This document shows positions 49,821 to 60,943 of a stretch of 64,000 nucleotides of DNA, one piece after another. How positions within the stretch are numbered: the first letter of the stretch is position 1; each line of letters begins with the position of its first letter. The translations under genes were made by a program, and so were the position numbers. The stretch is taken from contig NC_068558.1 of assembly GCF_022201045.2 (NCBI RefSeq), positions 47,905,501 through 47,969,500 on the forward strand, written 5' to 3'. The notes under the pieces are model-generated. The model saw only the letters and a program-made list of their open reading frames with translations, searched no databases and was not told the DNA's origin. This DNA is from Citrus sinensis (Eukaryota > Streptophyta > Magnoliopsida > Sapindales > Rutaceae).

Positions 49821-51149
49821 GAAATTTCAAACATTTTGAATTTTATTCAAATAGTAAATTAAAAATTAGTGTAGTTCTAAAATTCTTGCTTTTTTTTTTT
49901 TTTGGTATTGGGATAATAGAAAAAATTTCTATTAGAACCATTTTGACAATGCCAGATTAATTCTTGGTCCAGACTTAAGTAAGTCAATATTAAGACTGAT
50001 TATATACTAATTGCTAGCAATTTCAATAAGTATATTTAATCTTAAACAACAAGGGATATGAACAAGATGACGGATCGACCAATGACATTGAGGATGGTGT
50101 ATTTTTATTCTCTCATATATAATTTTTTTTTTTTTTTTTGGGGCCAATGAGGTTATATAAATCTAAAATAACTTAATGATGTTGGACTGCATCTTTAGAT
50201 CAATATTATAAAGGAGATTATTGCTTTAATTTCACGTTACAGTTGACTCTTGCCACCTCTCAAGGGTTAATAAATCTAACTCCCACATTCACTTTAAAAA
50301 AAATTAATTTAATTTATCTTATCTTATTAAGTTCATATCTTATCCATCCGATCTGAAGATGCCATTAAGATCAGAGATTTGATCCCTGAATTGTTGTCAA
50401 ACAAAAAAATACTTATCGGATCATTTGATGACAAAAGCAAAGCAAAATATATATTTTTTAATTTTTTTTGGTTTAACTTCATTTAAGCGCTTCTATGATT
50501 CTGTGCTTGTCAAATAATTTTGTTGTCAAAGCTTTGGTATCTTAGCAGAATCTTCTGAATTGCTCCCATTATTTTGAACTGTTAAAAGATAATAATAATA
50601 ATAACTATTATTATAATAATAAAGCATTAAAGCTACTTTCTTAAAGGGGAAATGTTAAGGTTAAAAAATAAATAACAGGTAACTAAAAAGTTGACCTCCC
50701 AGTCCCAGAGGCTGGAAGACAATGTGCCCTACTTTCTGTAACATAATAAAATGGAAAATGCATGATTGGTGGGACTGGTGACTTTGGGTGCATGCCCCAT
50801 GTGGAGACCAATTCAGTTTGTGTTTCTTCCTCAGCTGCCCTAAAATGTTTACACATAATGAGGCCTCAGCCAATCTGGATCCTCCCTTTATTCCCACCAT
50901 TCATTAAATTACTGTATTTCATCTGTAGGGTAGGTAGGTACCCTGCGAAATTATTAGGGAATAAACATTATTATTACTTTTGTTTGCATCTTGGTTCCCG
51001 AGGAACCTTAAAGAAAGAAAAAAAAAAAAAAAGTAACACCTGACCCTCATATGAGGCTGCAAAAACTTGCGATTCATGTTAAAACATGTGAAAACCATCA
51101 TCATCATCATGGGCATCAAATTCACCATTAAGAAAAAAGTATATGTATC

Positions 51150-51194
<45 letters not shown>

Positions 51195-54100
51195 TTGTTG
51201 ATAAGGTGTTTTTTTTTTTTTTTTTTAATCCTCCGTATAGAAGAAATTTGGATTCTTTTTTCGCAAATAATATTTTATTTGTTTTGCTTTTAAAACATCC
51301 AATAAGCCTGAATGAGGAGGTCCAATGAGGGAGTGGTAAGTGGGAGAATTTCTGTCCAGTATCCGTACTTTTACTTTTGACCAAAGTTTCACTCGGCCTT
51401 GAGATCCATTGGCTCTCCGTTTCATCCTTAATCTTTTTCGCTGCCTTTTCGCTTCAAATTCATGTCACCTTCACTTAACACATCTGAAAGAAGAAAAAGT
51501 TGTTAAGACCTTATGCGGAAGTTGTTGGGAGAAAAAAGAAAAGAAAAGAAAAGAAAAGAAAAAGAAATTTCATGTGGGTATCCCTTCACTTTGATTTTCT
51601 TAATTATTTAATTCACAAAAGCACAATTGTCCTATTTTAAGAATAAACAGAGAGAAAAAAAAAAAAGAAAAAAAAGAAAGGCGAATAACAAAGGGAATAA
51701 TAGTGGAGAGAAATTCCAAACATTATTAGGCACGTACAGGGTCACATGGATGACAGATAATTGGTCAAATAGGATAAAGTTACCGCTTAGAAAAATTATG
51801 ATAATCAGTAAGTTGTAATTGGACAATAAAAGGCATAATGGGATATAAATTTAAGTGTTAAAAAAAATTAGGCCATCATATCGAGTGGGGGGAAGTGGGT
51901 GTGGGCCCAATTATGTGGCTTAACCCGGACCATCCGACCGTGGGTCAGATGAGACATAATACTACGATCATGATTACCTCCGTACCATTATTCGCGATGA
52001 GGACACTCCCTGTGTTTTATTTATCTGTTTATTTATTTATTATTATTATTTGAAAATAATTTTTAAAAAATAGTAATATATTACAATCAAAACTTTACTA
52101 ATACTTTTAATCAGATAGTAATTGAAAATTTTTGTTATGATTTTAATATGGTACAACCTAAACAATACCCTCACTTAATACTAGAGAAAAATATATTCTG
52201 CTCCAAAGTAGGGAGTCAAATAAACCCTTATCAAAAGAGGAGTCGAGTCCCAACAATGGCTGAGACTCGAATTCATAAGCTCATAAGCCCAAGGTTATAA
52301 GGAAACTTGAAATTAAGCCAAACCAATTTTCAGAATTACATATTAACAAGCAACAAAGCCAACAAATTGTTGATAGGAAGAACTGGCAGTGGAAGTCAGT
52401 TGGGCAGTCTTTCCAAACCCACCACAAACATTTGCTCCAATGCTTTTAAACAAATATGATTATCATAATTTGTGTCGCAGAACAGTGGGATAGTGTTTCC
52501 ACAATGAATTTAATGATTAGCATATTGAAATTTTGTCATCAGTTGCGACCTTTAATTAATTGGAAATAATATGAAACGGCTTACTAAGAGTTAATGCAGG
52601 TCTTCCGAGCTCAGTAGCACCGCATAATTCCAAGAAGGATGTAATGACTTGTGGGGCATGTATACTAAACAAATTAGAAAACTCTTTGGATTTAATCAAA
52701 TATAGTTAGATTAAATAAACTCGGTTCATTATTCGTCCATTATTTAAATAGTGGTGCAAATAAATAAATTATTTATGACCTTACGGGCCACTATCATTTT
52801 AAGCGTTGGGCCGTACGGGTACCATACGGCCAGACGAGAGCGTAGATCCCTTAGGCATTATGCAAAGAGAAGGCTGAAATGCCACACAACTCTCACATAT
52901 TACGTTTTCAGGCAGGGCATATAATACCAAACAACATTGGATATATATATATATAATTGGGTTTCTCCCATGGGCAAGAAGCCCAATTACCTAAGGGCCC
53001 ATGGCAAACAAATCAAGTCGTCTTCGCAATCTCTCGTTCTCGTGTAGACACGCAAATGTCTTACACTTTGAATTAATAACTCAAAAGATGCAAATTTTTT
53101 GTTTGTTACGGAAGTGAAAAATGAAAATCACGCAGCATCGTTTGAAAGGGTGGGAATAGGACGACAGAGCCGTCCCCATCACTTCAGCATCCTTGTTATA
53201 GATAAAAACTCCCTAAAAACACAGAAACCTCTTGCTCCGGTAAGACAGATGCCATTTTATGACAAAGCATGTTCTCTCCTGATTGAACCTTCCATATTTC
53301 TAATTCAACTAATTTATTTATTTATTTATTTTTTTTGGGGTTAATGTTAGAAGACACATAAACTCACCATAAATCTGTCTTGGTCCATCCAAATTCCAAA
53401 GAGATTGGAAGTGACATTGGACCAAGCTTAATGTTCTAATACTGGCCATAACATTCAAGATTTTAGCAACCAACTCCAGCATGATGCTGAACCAATATAA
53501 ACATGAACTCTAGCTGACACTTAAATACAACCATACTAGGCCACCACAGAACTGGATCAAAGAAAAGAACTACCAAAACTTGCAGCAGCAGGGGAAAAAA
53601 AAATTTAAATTCGGTCACAACAGCATAACTGCTTCCATGAGTGACACAATAATGCACACATGTAACTGAAAAATGCAGGGTGAGTTTAACCTATAACTCC
53701 TTTGTCTACAACAAAGATCTACAAGTTGCTGAAACATGCACACTGAAAAAGACAACCTGTGACAAAAAATTAAGATGGAGGTGCCTTACCCCACCACATA
53801 GGGTTCACCGTCTGATATCTATGCATGGTATAACTAAATGAGCAACTGCAACCACAAACTCCAACTGTTACAATCCCGAGAAATTGCAACAAGGAAAATG
53901 AGTTGTCGAAACCATTTATTCACATTGCATTAAGTACCTTTTGCTCACAATTCCAAGCTGACCAAAACTTCATGAAACTGACACCAGAAGAAAAATAGAA
54001 GTCTTCATGTAGATAAGATCCTGAATAATTGTATAACAAATGATTAGATGAAGCGTCTGAGACTGCAAGCCAAATCACATGAGAAAATACAAACGAGAAA

Positions 54101-54872
54101 CAGTAACAGGGCAGTGTCAAAGCTATGATGGAGCATCCCAAGACAACAAAAAGGTATCGGTGCCATCAGTGGCATAAGGGAGGACTTGCATAAATTTCTA
54201 TAAAGGACCGTAAATTTATTCTCAGCGATCTGTACAAGTAAATAGTAAATGTGACTTCTTCCAATATTGAATAAATGGTAAGATAAGAAAATGAACTTTA
54301 AGAGAAATGTTATTAGCCAGCAAACTAACCATCTTTCTAAGGAAAAGAACAGAAAAAATGAGCTTGAATCACATCATATAGTAATACAAATCAATCAACC
54401 TAAATATTTTTCATAACAACTGTCAGTAGATGATCTGGATCCAGGTCCATATTCTAATAACTGAAAGACCAACCAGCATAATTCTTTAAGTCCATTGGCA
54501 ACAATGTTAGGGAAATAAATCGTAACTTTGAACTGTTGGGCACTTTCACAAAAAGGTACCAAACTTGCAAATTTCAAGGACATTGACATTCTTCAGTCCA
54601 GTTTGTAAAGTGTCTGCTGATTTCTAATCCTATATTATTAAGAAACATTAGATACTGAATCAGCTAAAGAAATCAAATAAATCTATTAAACAGTTCTGAT
54701 TAATGAGAAATAAAACTACAACTTCCCCTTTCCTTTTGCAAGATTTGTAATTCTTGATGGGAGAAAGTATGATTATCAACCGAACAAGAACATTAGGGCT
54801 GTACTAATTACATCAAAGTTTGATTAGATAGACTCAATCTGCAGTAATAATTATGATTAGAAAACTACTCAC
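49821..54872. other. Long intergenic region downstream of the CAS gene
   Basis: No protein gene is supported. It contains an ATT microsatellite (51150-51194) and poly-A/T tracts. The part from about 53400 to 54872 has more balanced composition. On the minus strand the CAS stop codon is followed at once by GTGAGT, with a TACTGCAG acceptor-like site about 40 bases further on, so a 3' UTR with an intron may extend into this area. Confidence 0.45.
51150..51194. repeat. (ATT)n microsatellite
   Basis: An uninterrupted TTA/ATT array of about 45 bases, followed by a T-tract. It codes for nothing despite open frames reading poly-Tyr. Confidence 0.9.
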
Positions 54873-57800
54873 TCAAACTATTGGGCAATTGAAAGCGCTG
54901 CATAGCTGAAGCAATGCTGATTGATTAGCTGGCTCAAGATTTTCACTAATGATCTGGGGGTACCTCCCTGGGGAAACAGCAGAAATCCTGGCCAAAGATG
55001 CTACCAAGAATTCCTTTGGATCCTTTATATCCTTTAGAGGATCCTCTTCTTTCTTCCCAGCATTGTAAAGGTTAACAAACGCGGTTGTATAACCCATATT
55101 TTCAGTAATATCTGGCATTTCAGGTTCCTCTTCAACTCTCTCCTCCTCAGGCCGTGAAAGAAGAGTAACAATGCTGTCCAGCATCTTCCCCCAGTGTCTA
55201 ACAGCAGCAGCATCCAAAAGTACTGGAGATTCACAGATAAGTCTGGTTGAAGCAACAGCAGTCAACTTCCACTCAATGGCTCCAGTGATAAGCTTGAGAT
55301 TTGGTATCCAAATCTGCTCCAAGATTACTAAAATAATACCAGATTGAACAGCATTCATTGTATTAACAAGGTTTTCAGGACCATGCTTGACCAGAAAGAG
55401 TGACATAAAAATCAAAAGAGACTTCACAAACTTTACTGTGCGCTTGTTTTGGAGGCGAGTAAAAAGGACTCCCCAGATGTGAGGCACAAATTGAGCAATG
55501 ACCCCATATTCAAGACTTTCAACAATGGTGTTGAGGACATAGAAGCCTTGTTCATCAGTGCTAGGTGATAAGACAAGCATGTTGAATATCCCAAGCACCT
55601 CTCTCAGCTTGCCTTCTTGGGCGATCTCACGGGGCACCTTCTGAAGGAAGGCTTGAAGCAAACGAACAAGTGCTGGGACATTTGAAGATCTCTTCCATGA
55701 ATCAGGGGACAGAAGAAGATTAAAAATCTGCATGTAATTTGAGCTAAGAGGTGGCCTATTCAACTCAATAAGCTGAGCCAACAGCTGGAATGCATATGGC
55801 AAGAACTCAGTCACATCATTCTGCAAGATTATCTGGAGGCTGGGGAGAATGCTTGCTTCAAAAGCTGATATGAGAGAGGGATCCCTCTGGCATGCCCTCC
55901 TGACAAGAACAGCTACCGACTCAAAGAGATAGTGGTTAAATATTGGACTTTTAGGATTTTTGCAAACTTCATTCAAAATAGAGGTCAAGCCCGATATGCA
56001 AGGCGCAGCGACCTCATTGGAAATCTCTGCAACCCCAAGAACCCGCATTATACACTTCATTATGTACTGATTTTCCTCTGACTCTGGAAACTTAAAAGCA
56101 TTAAAAAGGCTGGTCATCAGCACCGACAAATATGGAGTTATATCTGCTGAATTATATCTCGACTTTCCTCCCTCATCCTTCACCTGCAAGAGTTTTTCTA
56201 TACAACTTGCAGCGTAAGAATGTACCACATTTGACTCTGCACCAAGGAACCTAACCAAGTCTGGAAAGAATTGAAATGCATGGATCTTAGGAATCTGAAT
56301 CCTAAACATCGTAAAAAATTTAAGAGCACCTGCTTTGAGCATAGGAAATGCATTCACATCCGGACTTTGCAATTCTGGGACAATAACTGATGTAAAGAAG
56401 CTCTGGACATCAACAAGATCAGTTGAAATAGAAGTACTCCCAGCCTTCTTAGTTGCAAGAGAGACAACTAAATAAATGGCACAATCCTTATCCTTCCAAT
56501 TTGCCACAGGGTTAGCAGCAAATGAAGTTAACAAATTCTGTATCTGAACAGAAACTGTTTCCATTACATGCTGCCTATAATGCGTTGCAATCCCTTTAAG
56601 TAGTTCACACGCAATCCTCCTCCTAGTATCAACATCACTACCCTCCATATCTCTCCTAATAAACTCAACATAATTCATTTCAAAAAGTTCTTCATCCTCA
56701 TCTCTCAACCTCACATTTGGAATCACAATATTCTGACAAATCTGCGGTATCACTCCTTCACCCGCAAACAAAGTGTGGTGCACACTCGTACTCACGTTAG
56801 TCAAAAACTTAATTGCAGTAACAGCCAGACTATCACGACTTGAAGACTGTGACACATTCCCTAGTAAAGTCCACACAGCAAGAGCAAAATCATTCAAATA
56901 CCCCTGAAACTCTTCTTCGTTCATTTTCATGTAAAGACTGATATTCTCACACACTGCAGCCCTAAGTCCGTCAACAAGACCTAATCCATCACTAGTACTC
57001 TCAAGTGCCGGGTAATTTGTTGTTAAATATTTCTTGAACTCAGTCATCCACTCTCTCATATGATCCTCAAAAAACTCAGGCAATTCTTGAAAATTTAATG
57101 AGTAAAATATCCTACAACACAATCTCTGAGACTCAAACAATAGCTTAAGAGTTGCAACGGGCCCACCAGAGCTCACAGTAGAATCAATTAATGCAGCAGT
57201 TTTCAGAAAAATTTCCAGCAGTGGAGCAGCAAAATTATCGAGACAGTACTTTAAATCCAGCAAAAGATCATTTGTTTTGAACTGGTAACGAAATTTCTTG
57301 AAAATAGAGTTGGCAGTTCCCAAAATACCGTTAATGGAGACGTAGTTGTTGGACTGGGCAGCGTCTTTGAGATTGGCGATGAGTTCAGGGAGCAAAGTGG
57401 GCCAGTGTTTAGGAAAATCGTGATTCCCGACGACCACTAAGGCTTCGCTGAGCTGGCTCTGGATGCGCGGAGTGGAAGTGAGCATGAGACCCACGATTAG
57501 GGATTTGATTTGGTCCTTCTCGGCGTCGAGGATAGGGGCAAGCGTGGGGCCAGAGTTACGATCCGATGCAGGGGCCCAGCGAAAGCGGAGATGGTTCTTG
57601 AAGTTGACCGCGGCGGCGTGGCGAATCTGTTCGTCGATGGTCTGCTCGGCTACGAGTCTAAGCACAGCGAGTCCATAGTTGGGCCTGTCCGCCATTTCGG
57701 CTAAAGATCTCTCGGCGGCGCGACGCGGCTCCGGGGATGGTGATAAAGTGTGGAGGAAGCATTGGGAGAGGTGCTGGAGGGTTTCCTGATTCCACTCCAT
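54873..57800 (-). CDS. CAS: Exportin-2 (CAS/CSE1), importin-alpha re-exporter
   Basis: A single uninterrupted frame of 975 aa, the usual length of plant CAS. It opens [20 protein letters not shown]. An importin-beta N-terminal domain occupies about residues 25-100 ([37 protein letters not shown]) and contacts Ran-GTP. The Cse1 HEAT-repeat solenoid follows ([36 protein letters not shown]), then the CAS C-terminal domain ([20 protein letters not shown]) up to FNCPIV. The protein returns importin-alpha from nucleus to cytoplasm with Ran-GTP. No frame break or missing segment was seen. The absence of introns over 2.9 kb fits what I recall for plant CAS. Position corresponds to At2g46520. The 5' leader lies within 57801-58030. 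Confidence 0.96.
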   Translation of the reverse strand: MEWNQETLQHLSQCFLHTLSPSPEPRRAAERSLAEMADRPNYGLAVLRLVAEQTIDEQIRHAAAVNFKNHLRFRWAPASDRNSGPTLAPILDAEKDQIKSLIVGLMLTSTPRIQSQLSEALVVVGNHDFPKHWPTLLPELIANLKDAAQSNNYVSINGILGTANSIFKKFRYQFKTNDLLLDLKYCLDNFAAPLLEIFLKTAALIDSTVSSGGPVATLKLLFESQRLCCRIFYSLNFQELPEFFEDHMREWMTEFKKYLTTNYPALESTSDGLGLVDGLRAAVCENISLYMKMNEEEFQGYLNDFALAVWTLLGNVSQSSSRDSLAVTAIKFLTNVSTSVHHTLFAGEGVIPQICQNIVIPNVRLRDEDEELFEMNYVEFIRRDMEGSDVDTRRRIACELLKGIATHYRQHVMETVSVQIQNLLTSFAANPVANWKDKDCAIYLVVSLATKKAGSTSISTDLVDVQSFFTSVIVPELQSPDVNAFPMLKAGALKFFTMFRIQIPKIHAFQFFPDLVRFLGAESNVVHSYAASCIEKLLQVKDEGGKSRYNSADITPYLSVLMTSLFNAFKFPESEENQYIMKCIMRVLGVAEISNEVAAPCISGLTSILNEVCKNPKSPIFNHYLFESVAVLVRRACQRDPSLISAFEASILPSLQIILQNDVTEFLPYAFQLLAQLIELNRPPLSSNYMQIFNLLLSPDSWKRSSNVPALVRLLQAFLQKVPREIAQEGKLREVLGIFNMLVLSPSTDEQGFYVLNTIVESLEYGVIAQFVPHIWGVLFTRLQNKRTVKFVKSLLIFMSLFLVKHGPENLVNTMNAVQSGIILVILEQIWIPNLKLITGAIEWKLTAVASTRLICESPVLLDAAAVRHWGKMLDSIVTLLSRPEEERVEEEPEMPDITENMGYTTAFVNLYNAGKKEEDPLKDIKDPKEFLVASLARISAVSPGRYPQIISENLEPANQSALLQLCSAFNCPIV

Positions 57801-58072
57801 ACCTATTCCAATGTTTGTGTGTGTGTTTTTGTTGATTTTTGGGTTTTTGAATGTGCGTGGGCTTTAGGGTTTTACGTAATAATTTGAAAGATTTCAAATC
57901 AGGAAATGCCGAATTGATGAGGAGAGACTGGGGCTTGCCGGAGAGGACAGAAAGGGGGAGAGCGAGAGATTGAATGCTTAGGTTTAGAGGGAAATTTGGG
58001 GGTTTTAATACACTAGATTTTGAGCGTTGTTTCAACGGTAGACAAAGGTCAGTTTAATCCCTTAGGATTAAA

Positions 58073-58325
58073 GTTTGAACTATAATTTAAAAGTAACAAT
58101 ATTAAAATATTTGATAAGTATTATTTATTATATTTTTAAAATTATATTGATACGATTTTTTATTTGTATGATGAAAATTTTATATATTTTTAATAATTTT
58201 ATCAAAATTATTATTTAAATTTTATATTTATTACATATAATATAATAATAATAATATTTTAGAGCAACTATAGTTTTGTAGTTTAAAAGTTACAGTATCT
58301 CAATGCTAAACAGAACCAAAATAAT
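58073..58325 (+). repeat. AT-rich dispersed repeat, copy B
   Basis: It aligns in reverse orientation with 23555-23788. Its right end, read in reverse, is TTTGGTTCTGTTTAGCATTG followed by AGATACTGTAACTT, typical of a plant MITE terminus. No coding content. Confidence 0.6.
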
Positions 58326-59779
58326 AATAATAATAATAAAAGTAATAAATATTATTTTTGTTTTTAATATCTATTATTGAATTTTTTTATAAGTATTATT
58401 ATTAAATTATTTGAAATCAATATTTTAAAATTTGTGTTAGTACATATATTCATTGTTCAATAAGCATTAGATTATTTTTACAAAATCAAAATCAACTAGT
58501 TAAACAAAATGTCACCTTAATAAAAAGTAATTATAATTACTTATTTTTCAAAAAAGAGAACAAGATTACACCCACTCTACACCTAGGTTCCTCTCATTTT
58601 TGTTAATCAGTTGTATGGAACAAATAAAAATAGTAGGCTAGATTGTTGTGCATAGTATTCAATATTTTTCCCACTTGTTACAATTTGATTATCAGTAATC
58701 TATATGAAAGACGGTCATATGCAGTAATAAATCCTGTAAAACCACGAAGCATAAAGGTGAAATTAATTCAAGATTTCTTGGGGTACTAAACATACATGTG
58801 TGTGCAAGGAGCTCGTGTTTTGGACCTCCTTGGTCTAAACATACATTTTCTTTTAAATAATTTAGTAATTTTGTTTCTTTATTTCACCAAATACATATTT
58901 TTAGTTTATATTTGAACCAAGAAAAAGATTAAGAACAATGAAAAAAATAAGAAAGAACTATGAAGGCCGCGAAAATGAGAATATAGATTTATTTGTTGGT
59001 AAGGAAATAATTTTGTGGAAAACGATAAACTCGTTAAAAGGCATCTTTTAAGTAGGGTTTTGTTGGAATTTTTAATAGGTGCATAGAGTAAAAAATGAAT
59101 TTGTAAGTTTTTATAATTGATGTGTCGAGAAAATGGGGGTTAAAACTAATTTAATGAATTTAAATAACACATAGCGTTTTCTAATTTGAAATAGCAAATT
59201 GCGGGTTTAGGTCGAATTTTTTCAAACTTAGGCCCAAGTCGATGTTATTGATAACAGATTGAGAGACGGGCTTGGTTCGAACTTGGGCCGGGCCTGGATG
59301 CCTAGCTTAGGCTTCCATTAAGTTTTTTAAATAAATTTTAGAATAAAACTAAAAGTTAAAAAAAACCACTTGAATTAAAGATGATTATTTAATACATAAT
59401 ATATTAATAGTCAAATAAATGAAATGGTAGAAACACAACATAGTAAATCACACACTTATAGATCATATATTATATAAATTATAAATTATTTTTTAATTTA
59501 TAAGCACGTGTTTTTTTTTTTATAAACTCTTAACTAGACATATTCACAACAAACTTTAAAATTTTTTACCCATACCCATACTTCACAATGCATGCTAGGC
59601 CTAAAGCACTTGGGCAGGCATTAAGCTAAACTCGACTCACAGTCGTGTTTAGCTACTCCATTTATCCCAATACAATTTCTTTCCAATCATGGTCTTGATG
59701 TTAAATTAATGTAAACATTGTTATAATACACCATAATCACATGCACCAAACACACCCTTTACAACATGTATTAGAAGTC

Positions 59780-59913
59780 CGTTGTAGTATTAATCTTATC
59801 GGTGATGAATAACGGCATGGCTATTAGACATGTCGTCTTTAATAATAACTAACGGCATATAATTAAAATTTGCCATAAAACCTCTGCCATAATAAATCAA
59901 TTTTGTTGTAGTG
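59780..59913. mobile_element. Possible CACTA (En/Spm) transposon terminus
   Basis: Read on the minus strand from 59913 the sequence begins CACTACAACAAAATTGATTT, followed by subterminal repeats GGCAGAGG, GGCAAA and GCCGTTAG. This is the look of CACTA element ends. The opposite terminus was not found nearby, so this may be a truncated copy. Left edge is arbitrary. Confidence 0.4.
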
Positions 59914-60596
59914 TACAATATTGATTTCGATTGCAATGTTACAATTGATACGACACGTTCTGTGCGGGCCTTCACATAAATGCATTTGAGCCACTTTCAT
60001 ATATGTATACAGAATGTCCTGCCCTAAAGCAACGGGTATTGTATGTCTAGAATATGGTATTTAATTGCTTGTTTTGTTTGGCCACTTTTATGAATTGTTG
60101 TTTGTTAGTATGAGTGAAAGCATTTGTTGTCACTATTTCCTGAAGTTCCGTTGTGTTATTCTTATTGGACAGTCGTAGACAGCCAGTGCCAATTCAATTG
60201 AGAGGGAGAGTACTTAGAAAAGAGTTATATGATATTTAATTAATTGGTGGCAATGAAAATGCTGGTGCAATTTGAAGAAACTAAGTTTCACATATCTCAG
60301 TCGCAGCATCAATGGTGCCAATAATGTGGTCCGGCCAATTATTCGATTCGGTTCGACTCTTGGCCCATTAGAGACCGGGTTCAAATCACTGACAACTTCA
60401 GGATTGTAATCAAGAACCTCATTGCTGTATTCATCAGCCAATAAACATCCATAATCCTTTGATTTTTAGAAAATTTGAAGAACAAAAAATAAAATCGGGA
60501 GTTAATTAAGAATTGGACGCGTTGATGATTGATTAGCGGTATCCAGTAGAAGAGTGGGCAGTGGGCTTCTTATTAGTCATAAGTATTATATCCCCT

Positions 60597-60927
60597 GCCA
60601 CTTCGGCATTGGCCGAAGTGGTGGGCTGCTGCCCTCACAAGGCTTGTGAGGGCAGCGGTTCTAGCCCCCACAAAAGCATTGTGGGGGCTAAATGTTCTTA
60701 ATATGTAAAAATCATTCTCCCTTGCGAAATGCGAGTGGATGATGGACATCCTCCTTTGTGAAAGGTTATTTGTCTGAGCATGTACTTCACATAATTCAAT
60801 GTAATAATGTAAGTCCCACTCATGTATATCTGATTGTAATTATCAGTGTAATATATCTGCTATAATAGCAGTTGTTGTAAATATCTGTGTAATACAGTAA
60901 TATGATGTTTAATCAGTATTAAAAAAA
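60597..60927 (+). mobile_element. tRNA-related SINE, copy 2, with exact 16-bp target duplication
   Basis: It is flanked by identical 16-mers AAGTATTATATCCCCT at 60581-60596 and 60928-60943. The 331-bp body ends in a short A-run. The head holds the A-box-like TGGCCGAAGTGG (60610-60621) and the B-box-like GGTTCTAGCCC (60657-60667). Three consecutive perfect hairpins occupy the head: 60598-60621 (10-bp arms), 60628-60656 (14-bp arms) and 60662-60690 (12-bp arms). The tail CAGTAATATGATGTTTAATCAGTATT is shared with copy 1. Confidence 0.9.
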
Positions 60928-60943
60928 AAGTATTATATCCCCT

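Larger units (their letters stand above)
57801..60580. other. CAS promoter and gene-poor region
   Basis: 57801-58030 is the probable CAS leader and promoter. Beyond it is AT-rich DNA with a dispersed repeat (58073-58325), a GGGCCGGGCC-like patch near 59290 and a CACTA-type terminus at 59913. A minus-strand open frame at 60214-60441 reads sensibly for about 40 residues, but I cannot identify it and it has no supporting context. Confidence 0.45.

Noticed and set aside
50661-51128. Short overlapping frames near a microsatellite
   Set aside because: Low complexity and homopolymer content; poly-Tyr, Phe and Lys readings are products of ATT, T and A runs.
60214-60441. 75-codon minus-strand frame with a sensible-looking N-terminal part
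   Set aside because: The first 40 residues read plausibly, but I recognise no family, and the rest is unlike protein. A translated search could reopen it.
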